Counted from the stretch's first letter, positions 9,672 to 22,822 are shown. The stretch is DNA of 64,000 nucleotides from Osmia lignaria lignaria (GCF_051020975.1 NW_027478162.1:16306001-16370000); one strand, 5' to 3'. The notes: generated by a model not told the origin, from the sequence alone. Numbers and translations are program-made.

Positions 9672-10264
9672 GCACCAACATAATAGAGATACAGAAACAC
9701 CGTAGCCCCTTTCTTTGAGATAACTCTGCACTATTGCGCGCTGCAAATGCCACTTCCAGCTTAGCTGTGCAGAAGAAGAACAACAAGAAGAAGAAATATC
9801 TCGAAATATGTCCGTCAGGCCCCTTCCCTTGAGATAAATCTGCAAATATCTCGGAAACGAAGCGAGCTACGGCAAAATGTTAAGAGACCTTTTTTGTAGA
9901 AAATTAGGTTTCCTACTTTTTATGTTCTATGATATTTTTTGATCAGATGCGTAGTTCTCGAGATATATCAAGATATTTAAAAGTTCCGAAGCCGCACCAA
10001 CATAATAGAGATACAGAAACACCGTGGCCCCTTTCTTTGCGATAACTCTGCACTATTGCGAGCTGCAAATGCCACTTCCAGCTTAGCTGTGCAGAAGAAG
10101 AACAACAAGAAGAAGAAATATCTCGAAATATGTCCGTCAGGACCCTTCCCTTGAGATAAATGTGCAAATATCTCGGAAACAAAGCGAGCTATTGCAAAAC
10201 GTTAAGAGACCTTTTTTGTAGAGAATTAAGTTTCCTACTTTTTATGTTCTATGATATTTTTTGA

Positions 10265-11230
10265 TCAGATGCGTAGTTCTCGAGATATATCAAGATATTT
10301 AAAAGTTCCGAAGCCGCACCAACATAATAGAGATACAGAAACACCGTGGCCCCTTTCTTTGAGATAACTCTGCACTATTGCGAGCTGCAAATGCCACTTC
10401 CAGCTTAGCTGTGCAGAAGAAGAACAACAAGAAGAAGAAATATCTCGAAATATGTCCGTCAGGCCCCTTCCCTTGAGATAAATCTGCAAATATCTCGGAA
10501 ACGAAGCGAGCTATGGCAAAATGTTAAGAGACCTTTTTTGTAGAGAATTAAGTTTCCTACTTTTTATGTTCTATGATATTTTTTGATCAGATGCGTAGTT
10601 CTCGAGATATATCCTGATATTTAAAAGTTCCGAAGCGGCACCAACATAATAGAGATACAGAAACACCGTGGCCCCTTTCTTTGAGGTAACTCTGCACTAT
10701 TGCGAGCTGCATATGCCACTTCCAGCTTAGCTGTGCAGAAGAAGAACAACAAGAAGAAGGAATATCTCGAAATATGTCCGTCAGGCCCCTTTCCTTGAGA
10801 TAAATCTGCAAATATCTCGGAAACCATGCGAGCTATGGCAAAATGTTTAGAGACCTTATTTGTAGAGAATTAAGTTTCCTACTTTTTATGTTCTACGATA
10901 TTTTTTGATCAGATGCGTAGTTCTCGAGATATATCAAGATATTTAAAAGTTCCGAAGCCGCACCAACATAATAGAGATACAGAAACACCGTGGCCCCTTT
11001 CTTTGAGATAACTCTGCACTATTGCGAGCTGCAAATGCCACTTCCAGCTTAGCTGTGCAGAAGAAGAACAACAAGAAGAAGAAATATCTCGGAATATGTC
11101 CGTCAGGCCCCTTCCCTTGAGCTAAATCTGCAAATATCTCGGAAACGATGCCAGCTATGGGAAAATGTTAAGAGACCTTTTTTGTAGAGAATTAAGTTTT
11201 CTACTTTTTATGTTTTATGATATTTCTTGA
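10265..11230 (+). repeat. Linking monomers U32-U34
   Basis: U32 is close to the common type (as U14 and U27). U33 carries the GCGGCACC / GAGGTAAC / GCATATGCC / AACCATGCG set of U13 and U24. U34 has a common-type 5' half and a U17-type 3' half (CTCGGAATATG, GAGCTAAATC, GATGCCAGC, TTTTATGATATTTCTTG), and so looks like another hybrid. Together they join the 11-mer to the following 5-mer family. Confidence 0.7.
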
Positions 11231-12840
11231 TCAGATGCGTAGTTCTCGAGATATATCAAGATATTTAAAAGTTCCGAAGCCGCACCAACATAATAGAGAT
11301 ACAGAATCACCGTGGCCCCTTTCTTTGAGATAACTCTGCACTATTGCGCGCAGCAAATGCCACTTCCAGCTTAGCTGTGCAGAAGAAGAACAACAAGAAG
11401 AAGAAATATCTCGAAATATGTCCGTCAGGCCCCTTCCCTTGAGATAAATCTGCAAATATCTCGGAAACGAAGCGAGCTATGGCAAAATGTTAAGAGACCT
11501 TTTTTGTAGAGAATTAAGTTTCCTACTTTTTATGTTCTATGATATTTTTTGATCAGATGCGTAGTTCTCGAGATATATCAAGATATTTAAAAGTTTCGAA
11601 GCCGCACCAACATAATAGAGATACAGAAACACCGTGGCCCCTTTCTTTGAGATAACTCTGCACTATTGCGAGCTGCAAATGCCACTTCCAGCTTAGCTGT
11701 GCAGAAGAAGAACAACAAGAAGAAGAAATATCTCGAAATATGTCCGTCAGGCCCCTTCCCTTGAGATAAATCTGCAAATATCTCGGAAACGAAGCGAGCT
11801 ATGGCAAAATGTTAAGAGACCTTTTTTGTAGAGAATTATGTTTCCTACAATTTACGTTCTCTGATATTTTTTGATCAGAAGCGTAGTTTTCGAGATATAT
11901 CGAGATATTTAAAAGTTCCGAAGCCGCACCAACATAATAGAGATACAGAAACACCGTGGCCCCTTTCTTTGAGATAACTCTGCACTATTGCGACCTGCAA
12001 ATGCCACTTCCAGCTTAGCTGTGCAGAAGAGGAACAACAAGAAGAAGAAATATCTCGGAATATGTCCGTCAGGCCCCTTCCCTTGAGCTAAATCTGCAAA
12101 TATCTCGGAAACGATGCCGGTTATGGGAAAATGTTAAGAGACCTTTTTTGTAGAGAATTAAGTTTCCTACTTTTTATGTTCTATGATATTTTTTGATCAG
12201 ATGCGTAGTTCTCGAGATATATCAAGATATTTAAAAGTTCCGAAGCCGCACCAACATAATAGAGATACAGAAACACCGTGGCCCCTTTCTTTGAGATAAC
12301 TCTGCACTATTGCGCGCTGCAAATGCCACTTCCAGCTTAGCTGTGCAGAAGAAGAACAACAAGAAGAAGAAATATCTCGAAATATGTCCGTCAGGCCCCT
12401 TCCCTTGAGATAAATCTGCAAATATCTCGGAAACGAAGCGAGCTACGGCAAAATGTTAAGAGACCTTTTTTGTAGAAAATTAGGTTTCCTACTTTTTATG
12501 TTCTATGATATTTTTTGATCAGATGCGTAGTTCTCGAGATATATCAAGATATTTAAAAGTTCCGAAGCCGCACCAACATAATAGAGATACAGAAACACCG
12601 TGGCCCCTTTCTTTGCGATAACTCTGCACTATTGCAAGCTGCAAATGCCACTTCCAGCTTAGCTGTGCAGAAGAAGAACAACAAGAAGAAGAAATATCTC
12701 GGAATATGTCCGTCAGGCCCCTTCCCTTGAGCTAAATCTGCAAATATCTCGGAAACGATGCCAGCTATGGGAAAATGTTAAGAGACCTTTTTTGTAGAGA
12801 ATTAAGTTTTCTACTTTTTATGTTTTATGATATTTCTTGA
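11231..12840 (+). repeat. Higher-order 5-mer family: U35-U39
   Basis: The order is U35 (AGAATCACC, GCGCGCAGC; the U18 type), U36 (AAGTTTCGAAG), U37 (GAAGCGTAGTTTTCGAG, GCGACCTGC, GAAGAGGAAC, GATGCCGGTTATGGG), U38 (GCGCGCTGC; the U16 type) and U39 (TTGCGATAAC with U17-type tail). U40-U41 (12841-13484) repeat U35-U36 exactly 1,610 bp later. Confidence 0.82.
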
Positions 12841-14450
12841 TCAGATGCGTAGTTCTCGAGATATATCAAGATATTTAAAAGTTCCGAAGCCGCACCAACA
12901 TAATAGAGATACAGAATCACCGTGGCCCCTTTCTTTGAGATAACTCTGCACTATTGCGCGCAGCAAATGCCACTTCCAGCTTAGCTGTGCAGAAGAAGAA
13001 CAACAAGAAGAAGAAATATCTCGAAATATGTCCGTCAGGCCCCTTCCCTTGAGATAAATCTGCAAATATCTCGGAAACGAAGCGAGCTATGGCAAAATGT
13101 TAAGAGACCTTTTTTGTAGAGAATTAAGTTTCCTACTTTTTATGTTCTATGATATTTTTTGATCAGATGCGTAGTTCTCGAGATATATCAAGATATTTAA
13201 AAGTTTCGAAGCCGCACCAACATAATAGAGATACAGAAACACCGTGGCCCCTTTCTTTGAGATAACTCTGCACTATTGCGAGCTGCAAATGCCACTTCCA
13301 GCTTAGCTGTGCAGAAGAAGAACAACAAGAAGAAGAAATATCTCGAAATATGTCCGTCAGGCCCCTTCCCTTGAGATAAATCTGCAAATATCTCGGAAAC
13401 GAAGCGAGCTATGGCAAAATGTTAAGAGACCTTTTTTGTAGAGAATTAAGTTTCCTACTTTTTATGTTCTATGATATTTTTTGATCAGATGCGTAGTTCT
13501 CGAGATATATCCTGATATTTAAAAGTTCCGAAGCGGCACCAACATAATAGAGATACAGAAACACCGTGGCCCCTTTCTTTGAGGTAACTCTGCACTATTG
13601 CGAGCTGCATATGCCACTTCCAGCTTAGCTGTGCAGAAGAAGAACAACAAGAAGAAGGAATATCTCGAAATATGTCCGTCAGGCCCCTTTCCTTGAGATA
13701 AATCTGCAAATATCTCGGAAACCATGCGAGCTATGGCAAAATGTTTAGAGACCTTATTTGTAGAGAATTAAGTTTCCTACTTTTTATGTTCTACGATATT
13801 TTTTGATCAGATGCGTAGTTCTCGAGATATATCAAGATATTTAAAAGTTCCGAAGCCGCACCAACATAATAGAGATACAGAAACACCGTGGCCCCTTTCT
13901 TTGAGATAACTCTGCACTATTGCGAGCTGCAAATGCCACTTCCAGCTTAGCTGTGCAGAAGAAGAACAACAAGAAGAAGAAATATCTCGAAATATGTCCG
14001 TCAGGCCCCTTCCCTTGAGATAAATCTGCAAATATCTCGGAAACGAAGCGAGCTATGGCAAAATGTTAAGAGACCTTTTTTGTAGAGAATTATGTTTCCT
14101 ACAATTTACGTTCTCTGATATTTTTTGATCAGAAGCGTAGTTTTCGAGATATATCGAGATATTTAAAAGTTCCGAAGCCGCACCAACATAATAGAGATAC
14201 AGAAACACCGTGGCCCCTTTCTTTGAGATAACTCTGCACTATTGCGACCTGCAAATGCCACTTCCAGCTTCGCTGTGCAGAAGAGGAACAACAAGAAGAA
14301 GAAATATATCGGAATATGTCTGTCAGGCCCCTTCCCTTGAGCTAAATCTGCAAATATCTCGGAAACGATGCCAGCTATGGGAAAATGTTAAGAGACCTTT
14401 TTTGTAGAGAATTAAGTTTCCTACTTTTTATGTTCTATGATATTTTTTGA

Positions 14451-14772
14451 TCAGATGCGTAGTTCTCGAGATATATCAAGATATTTAAAAGCTCCGAAGC
14501 TGCACCAACATAATAGAGGTACAGAAACACCGTGGCCCCTTTCTTTGAGATAACTCTGCACTATTGCGAGCTGCAAATGCCACTTCCAGCTTAGCTGTGC
14601 AGAAGAGGAACAACAAGAAGAAGAAATATCTCGGAATATGTCCGTCAGGCCCCTTCCCTTGAGCTAAATCTGCAAATATCTCGGAAACGATGCCGGTTAT
14701 GGGAAAATGTTAAGAGACCTTTTTTGTAGAGAATTAAGTTTCCTACTTTTTATGTTCTATGATATTTTTTGA
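14451..14772 (+). repeat. Hybrid monomer U45
   Basis: The 5' part is of the U4/U9 type (GCTCCGAAGCTGCACC, ATAGAGGTACAG, to about 14520). The 3' part is of the U15/U37 type (GAAGAGGAAC from about 14605, GAGCTAAATC, GATGCCGGTTATGGG). The switch lies between these markers. Confidence 0.7.
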
Positions 14773-15738
14773 TCAGATGCGTAGTTCTCGAGATATATCA
14801 AGATATTTAAAAGTTCCGAAGCCGCACCAACATAATAGAGATACAGAAACACCGCGGCCCCTTTCTTTGAGATAACTCTGCACTATTGCGCGCTGCAAAT
14901 GCCACTTCCAGCTTAGCTGTGCAGAAGAAGAACAACAAGAAGAAGAAATATCTCGAAATATGTCCGTCAGGCCCCTTCCCTTGAGATAAATCTGCAAATA
15001 TCTCGGAAACGAAGCGAGCTACGGCAAAATGTTAAGAGACCTTTTTTGTAGAAAATTAGGTTTCCTACTTTTTATGTTCTATGATATTTTTTGATCAGAT
15101 GCGTAGTTCTCGAGATATATCAAGATATTTAAAAGTTCCGAAGCCGCACCAACATAATAGAGATACAGAAACACCGTGGCCCCTTTCTTTGCGAAAACTC
15201 TGCACTATTGCGAGCTGCAAATGCCACTTCCAGCTTAGCTGTGCAGAAGAAGAACAACAAGAAGAAGAAATATCTCGGAATATGTCCGTCAGGCCCCTTC
15301 CCTTGAGCTAAATCTGCAAATATCTCGGAAACGATGCCAGCTATGGGAAAATGTTAAGAGACCTTTTTTGTAGAGAATTAAGTTTTCTACTTTTTATGTT
15401 TTATGATATTTCTTGATCAGATGCGTAGTTCTCGAGATATATCAAGATATTTAAAAGTTCCGAAGCCGCACCAACATAATAGAGATACAGAATCACCGTG
15501 GCCCCTTTCTTTGAGATAACTCTGCACTATTGCGCGCAGCAAATGCCACTTCCAGCTTAGCTGTGCAGAAGAAGAACAACAAGAAGAAGAAATATCTCGA
15601 AATATGTCCGTCAGGCCCCTTCCCTTGAGATAAATCTGCAAATATCTCGGAAACGAAGCGAGCTATGGCAAAATGTTAAGAGACCTTTTTTGTAGAGAAT
15701 TAAGTTTCCTACTTTTTATGTTCTATGATATTTTTTGA

Positions 15739-16060
15739 TCAGATGCGTAGTTCTCGAGATATATCAAGATATTTAAAAGTTTCGAAGCCGCACCAACATA
15801 ATAGAGATACAGAAACACCGTGGCCCCTTTCTTTGAGATAACTCTGCACTATTGCGACCTGCAAATGCCACTTCCAGCTTAGCTGTGCAGAAGAGGAACA
15901 ACAAGAAGAAGAAATATCTCGGAATATGTCCGTCAGGCCCCTTCCCTTGAGCTAAATCTGCAAATATCTCGGAAACGATGCCGGTTATGGGAAAATGTTA
16001 AGAGACCTTTTTTGTAGAGAATTAAGTTTCCTACGTTTTATGTTCTATGATATTTTTTGA
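15739..16060 (+). repeat. Hybrid monomer U49
   Basis: The unit starts as U36/U41 (AAGTTTCGAAG at about 15777-15787) and continues as U37 (GCGACCTGC at about 15854, GAAGAGGAAC, GATGCCGGTTATGGG). Compared with the U35-U36-U37-U38 order, U48-U49-U50 has one monomer fewer, as expected from an unequal exchange inside this unit. Confidence 0.72.
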
Positions 16061-16382
16061 TCAGATGCGTAGTTCTCGAGATATATCAAGATATTTAAAA
16101 GTTCCGAAGCCGCACCAACATAATAGAGATACAGAAACACCGTGGCCCCTTTCTTTGAGATAACTCTGCACTATTGCGCGCTGCAAATGCCACTTCCAGC
16201 TTAGCTGTGGAGAAGAAGAACAACAAGAAGAAGAAATATCTCGAAATATGTCCGTCAGGCCCCTTCCCTTGAGATAAATCTGCAAATATCTCGGAAACGA
16301 AGCGAGCTACGGCAAAATGTTAAGAGACCTTTTTTGTAGAAAATTAGGATTCCTACTTTTTATGTTCTATGATATTTTTTGA

Positions 16383-19300
16383 TCAGAAGCGTAGTTTCCG
16401 AGATATATCGAGATATTTAAAAGTTCCGAAGCCGCACCAACATAATAGGGATACAGAAACACCGTGGCCCCTTTCTTTGAGATAACTCTGCACTAGTGCG
16501 AGCCGTAAATGCCACTTCCAGCTTAGCTGTGCAGAAGAAGAACAACAAGAAGAAGAAATATCTCGAAATATGTCCGTCAGGCCCCTTCCCTTGAGATAAA
16601 TCTGCAAATATCTCGGAAACGAAGCGAGCTGCGGCAAAATGTTGAGAGACCTTTTTTGTAGAGAATTAAGTTTCCTACTTTTTATGTTCTATGATATTTT
16701 TTGATCAGATGCGTAGTTCTCGAGATATATCAAGATATTTAAAAGTTCCGAAGCCGCACCAACATAATAGAGATACAGAAACACCGCGGCCCCTTTCTTT
16801 GAGATAACTCTGCACTATTGCGAGCTGGAAATGCCACTTCCAGTTTAGCTGTGCGGAAGAAGAACAACAAGAAGAAGAAATATCTGGAAATATGTCCGTC
16901 AGGCCCCTTCCCTTGAGATAAATCTGCAAATATCTCGGAAACGAAGCGAGCTATGGCAAAATGTTGAGAGACCTTTTTTGTGGAGAATTAAGTTTCCTAC
17001 TATTTATGTTCTATGATATTTTTGGATCAGATGCGTAGTTCTCGAGATATATCAAGATATTTAAAAGTTCCGAAGCCGCACCAACATAATAGAGATACAG
17101 AAACACCGTGGCCCCTTTCTTTGAGATAACTCTGCACTAGTGCGAGCCGCAAATGCCACTTCCAGCTTAGCTGTGCAGAAGAAGAACAACAAGAAGAAGA
17201 AATATCTCGAAATATGTCCGTCAGGCCACTTCCCTTGAGATAAATCTGCAAATATCTCGGAAACGAAGCGAGCTGCGGCAAAATGTTGAGAGACCTTTTT
17301 TGTAGAGAATTAAGTTTCCTACTTTTTATGTTCTATGATATTTTTTGATCAGATGCGTAGTTCTCGAGGTATATCAAGATATTTAAAAGTTCCGAAGCCG
17401 CACCAGCATAATAGAGATACAGAAACACCGTGGCCCCTTTCTTTGAGATAACTCTGCACTACTGCGAGCTGCAAATGCCACTTCCAGCTTAGCTGTGCAG
17501 AAGAAGAACAACAAGAAGAAGAAATATCTCGAAATATGTCCGTCAGGCCCCTTCCCTTGAGATAAATCTGCAAATATCTCGGAAACGAAGAGAGCTACGG
17601 CAAAATGTTAAGAGACCTTTTTTATAGAGAATTAAGTTTCCTACTTTTTATGTTCTATGATATTTTTTGATCAGATGCGTAGTTCTCGAGATATATCAAG
17701 ATATTTAAAAGTTCCGAAGCCGCACCAACATAATAGAGATACAGAAACACCGTGGCCCCTTTCTTTGAGATAACTCTGCACTATTGCGAGCTGCAAATGC
17801 CACTTCCAGCTTAGCTGTGCAGAAGAAGAACAACAAGAAGAAGAAATATCTCGAAATATGTCCGTCAGGCCCCTTCCCTTGAGATAAATCTGCAAATATC
17901 TCGGAAACGAAGCGAGCTGCGGCAAAATGTTGAGAGACCTTTTTTGTAGAGAATTAAGTTTCCTACTTTTTATGTTCTATGATATTTTTTGATCAGATGC
18001 GTAGTTCTCGAGATATATCAAGATATTTAAAAGTTCCGAAGCCGCACCAACATAATAGAGATACAGAAACACCGCGGCCCCTTTCTTTGAGATAACTCTG
18101 CACTATTGCGAGCTGTAAATGCTACTTCCAGCTTAGCTGTGCAGAAGAAGAACAACAAGAAGAAGAAATATCTCGAAATATGTCCGTCAGGCCCCTTCCC
18201 TTGAGATATATCTGCAAATATCTCGGAAACGAAGCGAGCTATGGCAAAATGTTAAGAGACCTTTTTTGTAGAGAATTATGTTTCCTACAATTTATGTTCT
18301 ATGATATTTTTTGATCAGAAGCGTAGTTTTCGAGATATATCGAGATATTTAAAAGTTCCGAAGCCGCACCAACAAAATAGAGATACAGAAACACCGTGGC
18401 CCCTTTCTTTGAGATAACTCTGCACTATTGCGAGCTGTAAATGCTACTTCCAGCTTAGCTGTGCAGAAGAAGAACAACAAGAAGAAGAAATATCTCGAAA
18501 TATTTCCGTCAGGCCCCTTCCCTTGAGATAAATCTGCAAATATCTCGGAAACGAAGCGAGCTATGGCAAAATGTTAAGAGACCTTTTTTGTAGAGAATTA
18601 AGTTTCCTACTTTTTATGTTCTATGATATTTTTTGATCAGATGCGTAGTTCTCGAGATATATCCAGATATTTAAAAGTTCCGAAGCGGCACCAACATAAT
18701 AGAGATACAGAAACACCGTGGCCCCTTTCTTTGAGATAACTCTGCACTATTGCGAGCTGCAAATGCCACTTCCAGCTTAGCTGTGCAGAAGAAGAACAAC
18801 AAGAAGAAGAAATATCTCGAAATATGTCCGTCAGGCCCCTTCCCTTGAGATAAATCTGCAAATATCTCGGAAACGAAGCGAGCTATGGCAAAATCTTAAG
18901 AGACCTTTTTTGTAGAGAATTATGTTTCCTACAATTTACGTTCTCTGATATTTTTTGATCAGAAGCGTAGTTCTCGAGATATATCAAGATATTTAAAAGT
19001 TCCGAAGCCGCACCAACATAATAGAGATACAGAAACACCGTGGCCCCTTTCTTTGAGATAACTCTGCACTATTGCGAGCTGCAAATGCCACTTCCAGCTT
19101 AGCTGTGCAGAAGAAGAACAACAAGAAGAAGAAATATCTCGAAATATGTCCGTCAGGCCCCTTCCCTTGAGATAAATCTGCAAATATCTCGGAAACGAAG
19201 CGAGCGATTGCAAAACGTTAAGAGACCTTTTTTGTAGAGAATTAAGTTTCCTACTTTTTATGTTCTATGATATTTTTTGATCAGATGCGTAGTTCTCGAG

Positions 19301-20246
19301 ATATATCAAGATATTTAAAAGTTCCGAAGCCGCACCAACATAATAGAGATACAGAAACACCGTGGCCCCTTTCTTTGAGATAACTCTGCACTATTGCGAG
19401 CTGCAAATGCCACTTCCAGCTTAGCTGTGCAGAAGAAGAACAACAAGAAGAAGAAATATCTGGAAATATGTCCGTCAGGCCCCTTCCCTTGAGATAAATC
19501 TGCAAATATCTCGGAAACGAAGCGAGCTACGGCAAAATGTTAAGAGACCTTTTTTGTAGAAAATTAGGATTCCTACTTTTTATGTTCTATGATATTTTTT
19601 GATCAGAAGCGTAGTTTCCGAGATATATCGAGATATTTAAAAGTTCCGAAGCCGCACCAACATAATAGGGATACAGAAACACCGTGGCCCCTTTCTTTGA
19701 GATAACTCTGCACTAGTGCGAGCCGTAAATGCCACTTCCAGCTTAGCTGTGCAGAAGAAGAACAACAAGAAGAAGAAATATCTCGAAATATGTCCGTCAG
19801 GCCCCTTCCCTTGAGATAAATCTGCAAATATCTCGGAAACGAAGCGAGCTATGGCAAAATGTTAAGAGACCTTTTTTGTAGAGAATTAAGTTTCCTACTT
19901 TTTATGTTCTATAATATTTTTTGATCAGATGCGTAGTTCTCGAGATATATCAAGATATTTAAAAGTTCCGAAGCCGCACTAACATAATAGAGATACAGAA
20001 ACACCGTGGCCCCTTTCTTTGAGATAACTCTGCACTATTGCGCGCTGCAAATGCCACTTCCAGCTTAGCTGTGCAGAAGAAGAACAACAAGAAGAAGAAA
20101 TATCTCGAAATATGTCCGTCAGGCCCCTTCCCTTGAGATAAATCTGCAAATATCTCGGAAACGAAGCGAGCTATGGCAAAATGTTAAGAGACCTTTTTTG
20201 TAGAGAATTAAGTTTCCTACTTTTTATGATCTATGATATTTTTTGA
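16383..20246 (+). repeat. Satellite domain with new variant set: U51-U62
   Basis: From U51 the variants change. CTAGTGCGAGCC units, GCTGCGGCAAAATGTTGAGAG tails (U51, U53 and U55, alternate monomers) and CTGTAAATGCTAC units (U56, U57) appear, while the U13- and U18-type markers of the first 16 kb are absent. The tail of U50 plus U51 (AAAATTAGGATTCC then GTAGTTTCCGAG and ATAGGGATACAG) recurs at U60/U61 (19603), ten monomers later. U62 has ACCGCACTAAC, unique here. Confidence 0.75.
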
Positions 20247-21212
20247 TCAGATGCGTAGTTCTCGAGATATATCAAGATATTTAAAAGTTCCGAAGCCGCA
20301 CCAACATAATAGAGATACAGAAACACCGTGGCCCCTTTCTTTGAGATAACTCTGCACTACTGCGAGCTGCAAATGCCACTTCCAGCTTAGCTGTGCAGAA
20401 GAAGAACAACAAGAAGAAGAAATATCTCGAAATATGTCCGTCAGGCCCCTTCCCTTGAGATAAATCTGCAAATATCTCGGAAACGAAGCGAGCTATGGCA
20501 AAATGTTAAGAGACCTTTTTTGTAGAAAATTATGTTTCCTACAATTTACGTTCTCTGATATTTTTTGATCAGAAGCGTAGTTTTCGAGATATATCGAGAT
20601 ATTTAAAAGTTCCGAAGCCGCACCAACATAATAGAGATACAGAAACACCGTGGCCCCTTTCTTTGAGATAACTCTGCACTATTGCGACCTGCAAATGCCA
20701 CTTCCAGCTTAGCTGTGCAGAAGAAGAACAACAAGAAGACGAAATATCTCGAAATATGTCCCTCAGGCCCCTTCCCTTGAGATAAATCTGCAAATATCTC
20801 GGAAACCAAGCGAGCTATGGCAAAATGTTAAGAGACCTTATTTGTAGAGAATTAAGTTTCCTACTTTTTATGTTCTACGATATTTTTTGATCAGATGCGT
20901 AGTTCTCGAGATATATCAAGATATTTAAAAGTTCCGAAGCCGCACCAACATAATAGAGATACAGAAACACCGTGGCCCCTTTCTTTGAGATAACTCTGCA
21001 CTATTGCGAGCTGCAAATGCCACTTCCAGCTTAGCTGTGCAGAAGAAGAACAACAAGAAGAAGAAATATCTCGAAATATGTCCGTCAGGCCCCTTCCCTT
21101 GAGATAAATCTGCAAATATCTCGGAAACGAAGCGAGCTATCGCAAAATGTTAAGAGACCTTTTTTGTAGAGAATTAAGTTTCCTACTTTTTATGATCTAT
21201 GATATTTTTTGA
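20247..21212 (+). repeat. Trimer (966 bp), copy 1: U63-U65
   Basis: U63 (CACTACTGCG) and U64 (GAAGCGTAGTTTTCGAG, GCGACCTGC, TGTCCCTCAGG, AACCAAGCG, CCTTATTTG) recur as U66-U67 exactly 966 bp later. The rare TTTATGATCTATG tail just before U63 (about 20225) also recurs just before U66 (about 21191), extending the match leftward. One difference is GAAGACGAAA in U64 against GAAGAAGAAA in U67. Confidence 0.85.
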
Positions 21213-22178
21213 TCAGATGCGTAGTTCTCGAGATATATCAAGATATTTAAAAGTTCCGAAGCCGCACCAACATAATAGAGATACAGAAACACCGTGGCCC
21301 CTTTCTTTGAGATAACTCTGCACTACTGCGAGCTGCAAATGCCACTTCCAGCTTAGCTGTGCAGAAGAAGAACAACAAGAAGAAGAAATATCTCGAAATA
21401 TGTCCGTCAGGCCCCTTCCCTTGAGATAAATCTGCAAATATCTCGGAAACGAAGCGAGCTATGGCAAAATGTTAAGAGACCTTTTTTGTAGAAAATTATG
21501 TTTCCTACAATTTACGTTCTCTGATATTTTTTGATCAGAAGCGTAGTTTTCGAGATATATCGAGATATTTAAAAGTTCCGAAGCCGCACCAACATAATAG
21601 AGATACAGAAACACCGTGGCCCCTTTCTTTGAGATAACTCTGCACTATTGCGACCTGCAAATGCCACTTCCAGCTTAGCTGTGCAGAAGAAGAACAACAA
21701 GAAGAAGAAATATCTCGAAATATGTCCCTCAGGCCCCTTCCCTTGAGATAAATCTGCAAATATCTCGGAAACCAAGCGAGCTATGGCAAAATGTTAAGAG
21801 ACCTTATTTGTAGACAATTAAGTTTCCTACTTTTTATGTTCTATGATATTTTTTGATCAGATGCGTAGTTCTCGAGATATATCAAGATATTTAAAAGTTC
21901 CGAAGCTGCACCAACATAATAGAGGTGCAGAAACACCGTGGCCTCTTTCTTTGAGATAACTCTGCACTATTGCGAGCTGCAAATGCCACTTCCAGCTTAG
22001 CTGTGCAGAAGAAGAACAACAAGAAGAAGAAATATCACGAAATATGTCCGTTAGGCCCCTTCCCTTGAGATAAATCTGCAAATATCTCGGAAACGAAGCG
22101 AGCTATGGCAAAATGTTAAGAGACCTTTTTTGTAGAGAATTGAGTTTCCTACTTTTTATGTTCTATGATATTTTTTGA
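21213..22178 (+). repeat. Trimer copy 2: U66-U68, last unit diverged
   Basis: U66 and U67 copy U63 and U64. U68 (21857) is a different type, with AGCTGCACC, GAGGTGCAG, GGCCTCTTTC, ATATCACGAAAT and GTTAGGCC. U80 at 25721 shares its front half. Confidence 0.8.
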
Positions 22179-22822
22179 TCAGATGCGTAGTTCTCGAGAT
22201 ATATCAAGATATTTAAAAGTTCCGAAGCCGCACCAACATAATAGAGATACAGAAACACCGTGGCCCCTTTCTTTGAGATAACTCTGCACTATTGCGAGCT
22301 GTAAATGCCACTTCCAGCTTAGCTGTGCAGAAGAAGAACAACAAGAAGAAGAAATATCTCGAAATATGTCCGTCAGGCCCCTTCCCTTGACATAAATCTG
22401 CAAATATCTCGGAAACGAAGAGAGCTATGGCAAAATGATAAGAGACCTTTTTTGTAGAGAATTAAGTTGCCTACTTTTTATGTTCTATGATATTTTTTGA
22501 TCAGATGCGTAGTTCTCGAGATATATCAAGATATTTAAACGTTCCGAAGCCGCACCAACATAATAGAGATTCAGAAACACCGTGGCCCCTTTCTTTGAGA
22601 TAACTCTGCACTTTTGCGAGCTGCAAATGCCACTTCCAGCTTAGCTGTGCAGAGGAAGAACAACAAGAAGAAGAAATATCTCGAAATATGTCCGTCAGGC
22701 CAGTTCCTTTGAGCTGAATCTGCAAATATCTCGGAAACGAAGCGAGCTATGGCAAAATGTTGAGAGACCTTTTTTGTAATGAATTATGTTTCCTACAATT
22801 TATGTTCTATGATATTTTTTGA
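22179..22822 (+). repeat. Monomers U69-U70
   Basis: U69 has a rare tail (AAAATGATAAGAG, AAGTTGCCTAC) that is seen again in U76 (24433). U68-U69 match U75-U76 at a spacing of seven monomers (2,254 bp), including the GAGAATTGAGTTTCC junction. U70 is marked by GAGATTCAG, GGCCAGTTCC and GAGCTGAATC, a set also seen in U99 and U101. Confidence 0.75.

Larger units (their letters stand above)
6723..10264 (+). repeat. Higher-order 11-mer, copy 2: U21-U31, rearranged centre
   Basis: Same length and same outer monomers as 3181-6722, but the centre is different. U26 (8333) is a hybrid, U27 (8655) resembles U14/U25, and U28 (8977) is a second hybrid. The pattern H-I-(J/H)-I-(J/L) is explained by a two-monomer gain and a two-monomer loss inside one copy, leaving the total length unchanged. 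Confidence 0.85.
12841..16382 (+). repeat. Variable continuation of the 5-mer family: U40-U50
   Basis: U40-U41 repeat U35-U36. U42-U44 then bring in the U13-U14-U15 set, U45 is a hybrid, U46-U48 repeat the U38-U39-U35 order, U49 is a second hybrid and U50 is again U38-like. The same monomer types are reused in a different order. This is mosaic HOR growth rather than clean tandem duplication. Confidence 0.75.
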
